From: Eleusine coracana subsp. coracana
Taxonomy: Eukaryota; Streptophyta; Magnoliopsida; Poales; Poaceae
DNA: 64,000 nucleotides
NCBI GenBank assembly: GCA_032690845.1
Contig: CM064427.1
Coordinates: forward strand, 15,759,501 to 15,823,500
Reading direction: 5' to 3'
Numbering within the stretch: position 1 is the stretch's first letter; every line of letters begins with the position of its first letter. Shown piece by piece: positions 32,659 to 44,278 of this stretch. A model generated the notes under the pieces. It did no database searches. It was not told the DNA's origin and saw only the letters and a program-made list of their open reading frames with translations. A program made the translations under genes and the position numbers.

Positions 32659-35173
32659 TGTAACAGAACCGCCTTACCATGAAGATGATTCCGTTCCAAG
32701 ATATTTCTCGGGTGGTGACACGTGTTGTGACGTCCAATAGTATAACACATGATAGAAATAATATAGTTGCAACAAGAATATAGATAGAGTACAAAGTTTT
32801 ATGTAAATCCAAATTTAAATTACAAATCAGAGCTTTAAAAGTGTGGAATCAGAATAGTTCAACAGTAGATAAAATAGTTCGCTGAAAAACTTAAGTTACA
32901 ATCTTCCTCTCACGATGATACAAAGAAGCAGATCCGGTCTTGATAAGTGTCGTGCCTATGACACTGTACCAGCAATCGACACGGTACTTCTCCTATGGAC
33001 TGCAGGGTTCCCACTCGACGTTCCAAAAGTCAAGAAATTATCCACCCTGATCATCTGAAAAACCATAACGAGCTACACCCTGAGCAACTAATACTCAGCA
33101 AGACTTACCTGTCAAAAGTGGCTAACTACAGCTGACTCCTAGACATGCACAGGCTAATGGTAGGTTTTATGTTGCTAAAAAGCCAGCACTAGAGTGGATC
33201 CTTACCTTTCAAGTTTTAGCATCAAGTTGAGTTGACATGCAAAATAATAAATTTAGTGTGCACTATAACTACAACAATCATAGCTGCAATAAAATTAATA
33301 GTAATTCCATAGAGCAATATTCAACCCATTCATCATATTATTCTTCTTACTACGTTCCGAAGCAGCGATCAAGTGGTACTCATTATTGTGAGGGGCAGCG
33401 ACTCGAATCGATTTATATCCTGTACGAGAAACCTGCTTGCACGATCCACACGCACTTCATGGAAGCTGCATGGAGCAACTTTTCGCATATGGTACCCCAT
33501 GGTCTTCCGCGTCTGGCTCCCCCGAGAAGGGTCCCCCAACGCGATGCGTCCCAACCACCATCCGTGGGTAGATTGCTCCCTCCTCTCAGCCCTAGTTCCA
33601 CCAAACACGGGAGTAGGGTACCTTCCGACCAAGCAGTAGTCGTAGCTACGTCAGTTTACTAGGCCCATAAACTCTAGCATCCAAACAGTACGTTCAAACT
33701 TGATCCTATAGGACCGGACATGATACGGGCCTTAAGTGACTTGGACGGGGCTACCTCCTTAAACACAAGTTGTCCTTCCCTTTTCACCTAGTTGCTCATC
33801 CAGTCTCCATTGTTATCCCATTCTAGCCATACCATAACCATTCAACAGTGATATATGACTCAACTACGAGTGGTCTTGTCACCACTCGCTGACTCACCAC
33901 CCTAATTAAGCAGAGCCACTAAAGCCCTGAAGCTATCAATAGGTATAGGAGGACTACTGTAATGCTAGGGTTTAAAACAACTCCTATCAACTTAATGCAC
34001 AGGCAAGCCGACATCACACTATCTAGTGATAAAATTAAAAACGGTAAAAACTGGTGGGATGCACCACGGCTTGCCTTGAGCTTGTTCCTGGTTAGCGGGA
34101 TCACCTCCTTGCCCTTCTGGCTCCTGCTCCTGTTTGGCCTCCACGTTGTTCACCTCGTTATCTATGTCATGCAAATGTGAAGATGTGCATGAGAGAAGAT
34201 TCACGGTAGTCTAACTAAATAAGGCTGACAGACATGATAAGCACGGGGTGTGTCGACTAGTTCAATAAATATAATATATAAAGTATAGGCATAAGGTGAG
34301 TGTGTTTAGTGTATTTCCTTCATGAACTCCAGTGATTTAACATGGTAATTTTGTATAGGAAGTACGGTCTATGTGTGCGCTCATGATCGATATAACCGTG
34401 TAGGGTATATGATGAGTGGGCACTGATCAAATTATATTTTCAGTGTGTCAGGAATGTTATTATGCAAGAAATAGGTTTATATGTGATAAAACCATAAAGT
34501 ACACCATAGAGAGATTAAGAAATATTAATCATATAAGCCAACTAAAAAATTTATCATGGCTCTGGAAGTCAAACACACGTGGGTTATTTAATGTAAATGG
34601 AACATACCAGGTAGGATTTTTGTGCCAAGTTTTATCGAGATGCATTGGGCCAATAATTTTAACTAATTAAAACAAGGAAAAAGGAAATAATTCAAGTACG
34701 GCTAAAATATAGAGAACTAACACTTATCAATTTACAGGATGATTAGTCATACATAAATATAGTTGGGAACCATATTTCATGAATTTACTAACTTCCTAGA
34801 TTTATTTATGATTTAATTAGTGTTTATCCTACTTATTTTAATTATGATAATAACATTAACATGCAAAGTGGTTTAGCACTTTGGTAAAGTATTATATGAC
34901 CAGATGGTCCCACAAAAATTTTTATTTCTTCAAATTTCCTAATAGTTCATGAGATATGCATTTATCAAATTAGTAACCATTTTCTGGACTTTTTATACTA
35001 AGGGAAATAAAAGGAATAATGCCTGGGTCACTAGATTTGGTCCACACCGAGGCGCAGATAGCCTCTGCCGCGGCAGATCCGGCCCAACTCAGCCGGGTCG
35101 AGCGTGGCGAGCGCGTGCGCCAGGGCTGGCACGGTAGCGCGATGCCGGTAGCGAGCCGAAGTGATGGCGGGGT
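32659..35173 (-). repeat. 3' LTR of the 15-kb gypsy element, left part
   Basis: Starts TGTAACAGAACCGCC on the plus strand (the LTR end in element orientation) and aligns to 44279-46550. It includes a segment around 33857-33909 that is absent from the 5' LTR. It is cut at 35173, after GGGGT, by the solo LTR. Confidence 0.82.
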
Positions 35174-38100
35174 TGTCACGGACCCGCCTTACCATGGAGA
35201 CGGTTCCGTTCTAGGATCTCCCTCAGGTGGCGACACGCGCTGTGGCGCCCAATAGTACAATACATGACAGAGAAAATAATTCCAACAGGAACATAGGTGG
35301 AGAAGTGGAGTTTACATAAATCCGAAGTTATATTACAAACCGGAGTTTTGACAAAATAAATTTGTGGAAGCAAAAAGTTCAACACTGGTTCACCAGTTCG
35401 ACGATATAGCTAAGATACAATCGCCCTCTCACGGCGACACATAGGGAATATCCCGGCCATAATAGGTGCCATGCCCAAGCACCGTACCGGCAAGCAAGAA
35501 CCTAATCTTCCTCTTCATTCGTGCACAGCTCCCATTCGATGTTCCAACAGTCGGGACGCTGGCCCTCCCAATGGAATCTTCCTCCACAGTGGCACTCTCC
35601 GACCTGGTCATCTGAAAACCACATAGAGCTACGCCCTGAGTAACTATTTTACTCAGCAAGACTGACCCGTCAAAATGGCCATCTACAGCCGACACCTAGA
35701 CATGCAAGGCTAGGGCAAGGGTTTTAAATTGCCAGAAAACCCGCCTAAGAGTGGATCCCTATTTTTCAAGTTTTAGCATCAAGTTGAGTTGTCATGCAGA
35801 GAAATAAATTTAGTTTGGACCAGAGCTATAACAATCATAGTTGCAGTACAATCTTAATAATTTCAAACAGCAATATTAACCCACACAGCATCTTAATGGC
35901 TTCCGGCACTGTTCCGTAGCAGCGATCAAATGGTACTCGTTACTGTGAGGGGCAGCGAATCGAATCGATTTATATCCTGCAGGAGAAACCTGCTTGCACG
36001 ACCCATACGCGCTTCCGGGAAGCCGCATGGAGCAACCTTTCGCTCACGGTACCGCAGGGTCTTCCGGGTCCAGACTCCCCCTAGAAGGGTCCCCCATCGC
36101 GATGCGCCTCATGCCGCCATCCGTGGGTGGATTGTTCCCTCCTCTCAGCCCCAGTTCTACCAAAGAAGGGAGAAGGCTATCTTCAGACCAAGCAATAGTC
36201 GTAGCTACGTCGGTTTACTGGGCCCATATCTCCAGCATGCAAACAGTACATTCAAACTTGATCCCATGGGCCGGACACGAGGCGTAGCCTTAGGGGGGAC
36301 TCGGACGGGGCTACCTCCTTGAAGACAAACTGTCCTTCCCTTTCCACCTAGTTGCCCGTCCGGTCTTCATTGTGATTCCATCCACCCTTTTCTTCATCCA
36401 AACCCATTTCCCAGTGATAATAATTCCTATCTACGAGTGGTCTCCATACCACTCGATAAACAGTCATCTTACTTTAAGCGGAGCGACTATCATCCTAAGG
36501 CTAATAATCGGGAAGAGAGACCTACTACACGCTAGGGTTGCAATTAACTCCTATCACTTAATGCACAGGCAAACTTACATCCCTAGCTAGTGATAGAATA
36601 AAAATTTAAAACGGGGTTATGCACCGAGGCTTGCCTTGGTTCTGCTCTTGGTCAGCTACGGCACCTTCAGCTCCTTCGGGATCCTGCTCCGGTCCTGCCT
36701 CCACGTGGTTCACGACGTGATCTATATGATGCAAGAGGGAATGCTATGAGAAAAGATTCATGGCACTTCCTCAATAAATATGTTAATGCACACTGTTATC
36801 AGTGGAATTCAACGGTGTGCGGCGAGACGTTCGAAAGCATCACTCAAGGAGTGGGGCACAGGACGAGGGTACTTCGGGTATTTCCTTCATGGACTCGTAC
36901 TTGACCGCGACGACGTCGCATCCGAGTACGGTATGTCAGTGGGTGCCGAGCAAAGCTGTGCAAGTACCGCCCAGGGTTTGCAGGTGCTAAATAAATAGCA
37001 CTAGTGTGAGCGAAACCTTCACAAAGTACAAGTACCCGCGAACAGCCCTACGGTGGGTTCAATTTTATCAACGGTTAAAATTGCACGCGGGGCACAATTT
37101 ATTACGTCGACAAGGTTCTGCTCCTCGAAAGGGCAGGGGGTGAGTACTTAAAATTAGGTTGCCCCAGCAGGGATTTAGTTGCCAAGTTTCACTATCAAGC
37201 TCTAAGCCAAAGATTAATTATTAATTAATATAAGATAAAGGCATTAAATTAATTTCAGCTAAGAAACAGAGAATTTCAATATGAAAATTTTTCAGGGAGA
37301 CTAAAACTGAAAATCCTACCTGGAGGCCAATTTTTAATATTTTATCAGCTCTCTGTAATTAATTAAAATTCTATTAGTGTTTTTCCTATTTATTTAACCT
37401 TGGTATAAAAATTACTAAACATGTGGTATTAACATTTTTCTACAACAGTGCAAGTTCACACAAGTCTAACAAAATTTATTTTGCCACAAAATTCCTATTA
37501 TTTCCATTTACTATGCAATTTACCAGTTTAACCTATTTCTGGAAATGTTTTAAATAAGAAAAACCGATTTTTACTCCGCGGGCCGCAAACAGGCAGCCCA
37601 CTGGGCTGGAACTCGCGCGCGGCCCAGCGGCGAGCGCGAGCACGGGGGCGCTCGGCCAAGCGCGGCCCAGAGCGAGGCCAGGCCCACTGGCCTTCGCGAC
37701 CCAGCGGCCAGCGGGGCCGAGTGCGCGCGCGCGCGCGTTCGCCGGAGCACGGCGGCGCCAGCAGGAGGGCCTCGCCGCAGCTCGCAGGGGTCCCTGGCTC
37801 GGGCTGGTCCAGAAAGGAGAAATGATCTACTCAACACCACGCACTCATCTAAGCTATCGAAAACCACCGGCGATGGCCGGACGTAGCCCAGCGGCGGCGG
37901 CGAAAACAGGGCAGGGGTCGTCGTCGGCTAGCACGGCAAGGGAAGGGCGGTAGGGCTCGGGATCTAGACGGAAAACTTCACTGGAGCTCGGAGAAGGAAG
38001 TCACCGAGCTTCTCCTGCAAGAGGGAGGCCGGGGGTGTGGTCTCACCAGCGAGGTGGGGGTTGCGGTGGTCGGCGGCGGCCTCGAGCGACGAACTAGGGG

Positions 38101-39080
38101 AAAACGTGGTCGGATTTGCCCATCCCGAGCTCAAACGCGTGCACGAACAAGATGGGAAGATCCTCGAGGAAGGAATCGGTCAGGAGCTCACCGTGGGTGC
38201 CGGGCGACGCGGTGGGGCGGCGGTCAGAGACGGGGAGGAAGAGGTCGATCCGCGGCGGCTCGATGCGGAAAGGGGAAGGTGGCTTCGTGTGGAGCTTGAA
38301 GACGCCGAGGCGAGGCCGTGGACGTCGATGAGCTCCTGGAAGCGACGGCGAGGCGGTTGTGGCCGGAGCAGCACCGGGCGGCAATGGGCGCGGCGCGCGG
38401 GCGGGAGAGAGAGAGAGCGCGGAGGAGTGAATGCGGGGCTCGGACGGCGCGGCGGTCGGCAAAAGGGATGTCCGAACGCGCGCGTGGGCCCGTCGATCCG
38501 CGGCAATGGCCGTTGGCCGTACGCCGGCGACCACGCGGCACGCGACGGGCGGGGCAGCGCGGCTGCGGTCGGTGTGTTTTCTCTGAGTCGCTGACAGGCG
38601 GGTCCCACGGGCAGTTTTTCTTTTTCCTTTCTTTTTCCAATCCTTTCAGCCAACTGCCTTTGCAAATTTTGTTAGAATTAATCCAGATCTGCTAAAATCA
38701 GAACAAAATTATGGTAGGCTCCCCATAATGTGCTGGTTTTTAAAAAAATACTAACTACCAACAGTCCCCACTACAAAAAGCTCAGCAATTTTATGAACAG
38801 AGCTGGTTTTTAACCATTCTAACATTTATTTGAGGCCATTATTGATGGCTTAAAATTCTGAGAAAATTCCCAAAATTCTAATTGACCAAGACCATCAACA
38901 TATAATTTTGGCAAAGGTGAGTCTTATTGAAAATTTGGGACTTGCAGTTCAAAGGTCATTCAATTGGGTTTTGAATTCAATTGAATTGCAAATTTGAATT
39001 CAAACTCAAATGCTTGGTGTCATGGTTTTATACTGCCTAGGTGACACCCTTGGGACCCTAATGACACTAGGAGTGTCACA
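35174..39080 (-). mobile_element. Solo LTR (3.9 kb) of a related gypsy subfamily
   Basis: Begins TGTCACGGACCCGCC and ends GGAGTGTCACA. It is flanked by perfect 5-bp duplications GGGGT (35169-35173 and 39081-39085). Removing it and one copy restores the sequence seen undisturbed in the other LTR near 46550. Its first about 1.6 kb and its last part match the host LTR, but the middle differs and includes a 1-kb GC-rich block (37570-38600). GC-rich open frames there are not conserved and are not called as genes. No internal region remains, so it arose by LTR-LTR recombination. Confidence 0.85.
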
Positions 39081-40134
39081 GGGGTTATCACCCTCTCCGG
39101 CAAGGACCGGGGAGACCAGGCAGGGGTCTCCGCACGCAAGGGCAGAAGACGACGGTCGGCGAGGGTGTTCCAAAGAGGGTCCTGAACCGGGGCGAGCCAA
39201 GTGAGGGCGAGGATGTGGGCCAGGTGGAGACGGTGCCATGGGTGGAGGGAATCGAGAAATGCTCATCTGAGTAGTGAATGCAAGGTGGAGAGGTGATGCC
39301 CGGAGGCGGGGGAGGAAACATCGATTCCCGGCGTCAGGGTCCACAGCGAGCAGAGCGACTTCGCAGGGAAGAACAGGGCGAGCGGCTCGACCGCGCGGTG
39401 GCACGATGAGGTGAGTAAGATGGCGAGGCTACGATGGGGAGGAGCGCTGCTCCGAGCGGCCATAGCAAGCGCGGCTCTCGTTCGTGAGGGAAAAGCAAAA
39501 TGGAGGGGGCTTAACACGAGGGAGCCGACCATGGTGGGGGACAAGGACGTCGGGGTGGGGGCCTGGATACGCTCAAGTGCCACTCCTGCCCATTGTCAGC
39601 ATCCACGTGGCATGCGGCCGCTAGAGCGAGGCGGGGTGGCACGGTGTGTTTCTCTAGAGGGGCTGATAGGTGGGTCCCGCCTAAGTTTGATTTTTGTTGT
39701 TTTTCCCAAAAGTGCTGCTTCTATTTAGTCCTATACCCTTATTTCTGTATCTCAATTGATGTAAACAAAAATATGGGTGGTTTGAGAAAGATGTGCTCTA
39801 TATTTCAAAAATACTAATGTTAACCGTTGACATTTGAATTTGAATATGAACTTTTCAAATGGGGTAGCTTTTTATCTTTTGGGCATTTATTTTGGCCATT
39901 AAATAAAGGAATAAATTCTGATAAATTCCTCAAGACTCTAATTAACCATGATCTTCAACATATATTTTTTGTGGGTATGAGTTATGTTGAAAAATTTAGA
40001 CTTGTAGTTCAAGAGACATTAAAATTTGTTGGGATTTAAATTTGAATTTGGTGAATTTTTGTTCTAATTCCCCTGCTTGTGTGGAAGGTTACAAGGTGTG
40101 GTTCTTGGGACTCCATGACACCAGGGGTGTCACA
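39081..40134 (-). repeat. 3' LTR of the 15-kb gypsy element, right part
   Basis: Resumes with GGGGTTATCACCCTCTCCGG, aligned to 46550 onward, and ends CAGGGGTGTCACA next to the polypurine tract. The first 600 bp are GC-rich. Confidence 0.82.
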
Positions 40135-40149
40135 GCCCTCCCCCTTGAA
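40135..40149 (-). other. Polypurine tract of the 15-kb gypsy element
   Basis: On the minus strand TTCAAGGGGGAGGGC abuts the LTR start TGTGACACC. Confidence 0.75.
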
Positions 40150-40373
40150 GAAATCTCATCCCTAGATTAAGGGAGGAAAATATTTTCATCCTGATGTTCA
40201 AAACCACAAAGACACGGTGTGGGGTGGTCTCGAGTAGGAAACGTACCAGTTACGGCATGTGGGTTGGTCGAGATTTTCTCCATGGTAGTGTTGTTCACAT
40301 GGCTAGTCATGTCTTGAGCGTGGTTGTTTTTGTTGTTCTAGGGATAAGAACCAGCATTCTTCTTGGGGTAACG

Positions 40374-41406
40374 ACATTCCCTAGAGAAGTGTCTAGTATG
40401 GCCACAGTTGTAGCAAGGGTTAGGTGGTACCCTATTGTTCTGTTGTTGCGGCGGGCGGTATCCTCCTTGGTTCTACTGTGGGCGAGGTGCTAGGGGTTGC
40501 TATTGTGCCATTTGAGGGGGAGTGGAAAAGGTGCAGTCACGGGCATCGAGCAATACCGTTGATCGGAGGCGTCGGTGTACACCATATGGCACTTCTATGG
40601 GGGTCCGTTGGATGGCCCCATAGCACTAGCGGATCTCTTCCGCTCTGCCAGCATCTTACGGTATCCATCTTCTTCTATGATAGCATTGTTGACGAACTCA
40701 GTGAACGTGCCGCCCATGTTGAGGTTGAGGCGGTTTTGCAGTTCTGCGCTCAGTCCATCTAAGAAACGGTCGTTACGCTTGGCTGTGGTGTCCACCTGCT
40801 CTGGAGCATATAGTACTAGACGATTGAACTCCTCACAATACTTCTCGACATTGCGGTTCCCTTGCTTCAATGCAGCAAGCCAGCAAATTCCCTCGCCTTC
40901 CTGCGAATGAGTCATGCAGGAATGTAGTGTGCACGGAATGTTGTCTTGAACTCGTCCCATGTGACTTGATGCTCTGCTCCAAGTGAGGCGACATGGTTGG
41001 CCCACCATGCCCCAACTACTCCATGCAACTATTGTGCCGCATAGAGGGTCTTCTGTATGGGTGTGCAGTTGAGGAGCCCAAACTTGGACTCAAGCATGCG
41101 AAGGAAATTTTTAGCTTCCATGGGTTTAGTGGTGGAGCTGAATGTAGGTGGCCTGGTGGCGAGGAAATCGGCGTATGTACTGTTCTGTTGTGCACTGTCA
41201 TTGTTGCCCCTGGTATTCCTATATGTAGCATTCTGCTGCATCAACTCCTGCATGAACTCCCCCTGTTGCTGCTGGTTTTCCATCATCGTGGTGAAGAACT
41301 GCGCCATCATTTGCATGGGGTTGGGTGGGGGGCTGTTTCCACCACCTGCATTGGAGGTCTCCCACTGCCCCTCATGAAGCTCATTCGTGTTGTGAGTACG
41401 AGCCAT
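40374..41406 (-). pseudogene. gag pseudogene of the 15-kb gypsy element
   Basis: Starts MARTHNTNELHEGQW at 41406. A Met/Gln-rich segment leads to the capsid motif YADFLATRPPTFSSTTKPME and LLNCTPIQKTLYAA, then a stop near 41029. After a frameshift, 41008-40595 carries VEKYCEEFNRLVLYAPEQV, then FLDGLSAELQNRLN, typical of chromovirus gag. In a third frame at 40415-40374 lies an intact zinc knuckle CYNCGHTRHFSREC. At least two frameshifts and several stops occur. No pol homology follows before the polypurine tract. Confidence 0.8.
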
Positions 41407-41725
41407 TCTGAAATACAGAATTAGGGTCCCATTAGTTTCTTATTCAACAAGATCATTGCATGAAATCAAATCAAGTAATACAGCAACATAGGGCAACAAT
41501 GAATGTAGACAACATATTTCTAATAAAAGCTTGCATCCATAATCTAACACAGGTCTTAGTACAAATCAATAGAGTCTGTAGTACATCACTCGAAATATGT
41601 GGCCATCAAGTTACAAAAGCAATTCACGCGGGTGATCCCCCAAAATACAGCAACCACGCGTGGATCGATAAAAGCTACCTACCTAGCCTGCCCTACATGC
41701 ACGGCCTAGTCATGCCGACTATGAA

Positions 41726-42817
41726 CTATTGTGCCCTATCTCTAGCCATGCCAGAGGGTCGTGGACGGTCTGCTCCCATCGGAGCCGGCGCATCGCAGTC
41801 CATGTTAGACTCCTCATCCATCGCCTCCTCAGGGTCCTCCTCCTCCTCCGATGTTGTGGGTGTTGCGGCTGCTGCGAGCTGCCCCTGAAGGTCAGGGTTC
41901 TCGTGCACTATGGTGTGTATGTCCTCAGCCATGTTCTCGATCTCATGCTGGCAATTGGCCAGCTGCTGTTGCAGGTGCTCACTATATTTGGCGCCTTGCT
42001 GCATGATCTCGCCACGCCTGTCCACCTCCAGCGCGAGGGTGTCGTGCCTATCAGTAACCTCTATAATGCGAGCATCCCTCGCCTCAAGTGCTGCGGTCAA
42101 CCTTTGAATCTCTCTCTGTTGTGCCTCAACCTGCCCCTGTAGGTCATTCCTCTAAATCCGCACCTGCTCAACGTTAGCCAGTAAGATCCTGTTGTGACTG
42201 CTAGTCTCCTGGTCCAAGTGAAGTAGGTACTCGGAGTAGTGAGATACACGGTGATATCCCGCGTGGTACTCCGGGTAGTCATCACGGGAGATGTGCCTCA
42301 CACGTCTCCGCCAAATAGGGTCTGCCTTGTGCCAAATAGGGATTATCTCAAACGGAGTCCTAGAGAGTGCTGTCATGTTCCGCCCACAAAAGTGAGTGAT
42401 AGCTATGTGGGCAATCCTCTCCAAGCCCTCCCTGTGGCTACCGCACATCATTGAACTGTCCAACCCCGCCAAGTCGGGGTTGTGCAGGTGGGAAGAGACG
42501 CTGATCTGCACCTCCACAAGAGTCATGCCGTTGCGGCAAAACTCATGCCCACGGTAGGTATGCTGCTCCTCATAGCCCAGGCAGTGTAGCATCTCCCACA
42601 AGAGAGTGGGAAAGCCACAGTGGCGGAGACCGGTGGTGTAGCGCCACCCATCGTGCTGGAGCTCCTCAAACCCGTAATCGTCCATCTGGAACATAAACCC
42701 ATTGGTGAGCAAAATATTCAAGTATAGAGAATGTAGATCAATAATAAGATAATATGGTGCTGGTAATGATGGAGAAATTAAACCACAAAATTTTTTCACA
42801 TTCCTAGGATGGATCAA
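41726..42817 (-). pseudogene. Additional ORF upstream of gag (function unknown), one internal stop
   Basis: The minus-strand frame is open from 42817 to 41726 apart from a single stop at 42152-42154. The likely protein start is MDDYGFEELQHDGWRY (ATG at 42685), preceded by a T-rich stretch and TTCCAG that could be a splice acceptor. The N-terminal two thirds look globular (TTGLRHCGFPTLLWEMLHCL, YRGHEF, TLVEVQISVSSH). Then come a coiled coil (VEAQQREIQRLTAALEARDA onward, about 70 residues) and an acidic Pro-rich tail (SEEEEDPEEAMDEES). I recall similar uncharacterised proteins in other grass retroelements but cannot name a family. Its sense orientation and place between PBS and gag mark it as part of the element. 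Confidence 0.6.
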
Positions 42818-44263
42818 GTTTCAGCTCTTAATAGGTTCAATCTGTCCTAGGGTACAGCAGCCACTAAATGTAATTTTAAAACCATCTTCAGTACAGAATT
42901 AGGCAAACAAATGAATACCAATGTTGTAGATACTTTTAACACCTTTACAACGAGTATTTATACACCTTCATGTAATAAGGGGTTCAGGAGATATGAGTTT
43001 TTCAAGTTGACTATCGATATCTGAAAACCTACTATTAACAGCACAGAGTTTGTTCGGAAAATAGGTTTGAAATCTAGAATACTATGCCTTTAATAATAGA
43101 AGTAAACTATTAGCCTTAATGATAATTTTAACATATTTCTAACTCATATTTGCACGCCTCCAACAAATTCTTAGAACTCGAGATATAGAATGAACAAGTT
43201 ACTGCTTGTCTGCTGAACTGTTTCTGGGAACAGAATGATGTTGCTCTGAAAATGGGCTCAAAAACGTATCATATAGGCCTCAAAAAGGAATGTTCAGACT
43301 ACCAAAGTTTTAGAACTTTTGTCAATCTTTCCAGAAAGTGCTCATGCAGCCCTAGAGGTGGTCTGAGCAAAACGTTATGCCCATTTCAAAACAGATCATG
43401 AAATCTGAAATTTAGTTTTCATCATTTCAACATGCTGACTCGGACAGACTCAAATGGCATTTCCTGGAAAATTTCAATGAAAAATTTCTTGCTAAGGACA
43501 GAGATGGTTTATCCATAATTCGAACAACTATTTATTTGTATGATTTTGATTTTTGAGCGAGAAGATATAGATTTTTACGTGAGTGACATGCTAGCTGAAA
43601 ATTTGAGATTTGCATAATGACATGATGCACCAATATTTTACATGAATGTATATGCTTTTGGCCTACACGTCCTTACAAAACAAAATATTTGTCCACAAAT
43701 AAGATGATATGTAATATCGATGGTAGACGATCTCTCAAGTTAGTCGTATGCTACACGTTTCTTACGCGAATCATGGTTAGTGTACCTACAGAAACTTTCC
43801 ACCAACCCAACATAGATAATAGATAGATATAATACATTTTGACAGAAATTCAAATACATCCCATATCATTCCATACGGGTTGCATCCCAGATAGGCCACT
43901 TCCTGGAGATAAGCGTCCACGATCGAAATCACGTGGCGGGAAGTTCACTATGACATCAGTGACAGATGATCTCATGCATTCCGAAGAACAAGGACTCCAA
44001 TTCAACCCACTTGGGTTGGGACGCCTCGTGACAATCTGCTAACCGGAGAGGACGAGCATTTTGCAACTTACGCGCTTATGTGAGCGTAGGTGCGTCGTTA
44101 CAGAATAGTAAGTTTTGCATTAATGTAATCTATGCCTAGATTGCATTCAAATGTTAGCTTGCCACTTTCTCATACTATTATAGACGTTAATGGCCACGCC
44201 TTCACATGTTCGTAACGTGGTTTTGGAAAATATGTCTTTGAATGTTGTCCTATTATCAAGATA
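42818..44263 (-). other. Leader of the 15-kb gypsy element
   Basis: About 1.4 kb, AT-rich, with no coding signal. It lies between the PBS and the additional ORF and may contain an intron of that ORF. Confidence 0.5.
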
Positions 44264-44275
44264 GCTCTGATACCA
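44264..44275 (-). other. Primer-binding site (initiator tRNA-Met type)
   Basis: The minus strand reads TGGTATCAGAGC three bases inside the 5' LTR end. Confidence 0.85.
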
Positions 44276-44278
44276 CGC

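Noticed and set aside
37571..38665. Long GC-rich open frames on both strands within the solo LTR
   Set aside because: Overlapping frames in several phases reflect GC content; no family similarity and they lie wholly in LTR sequence.
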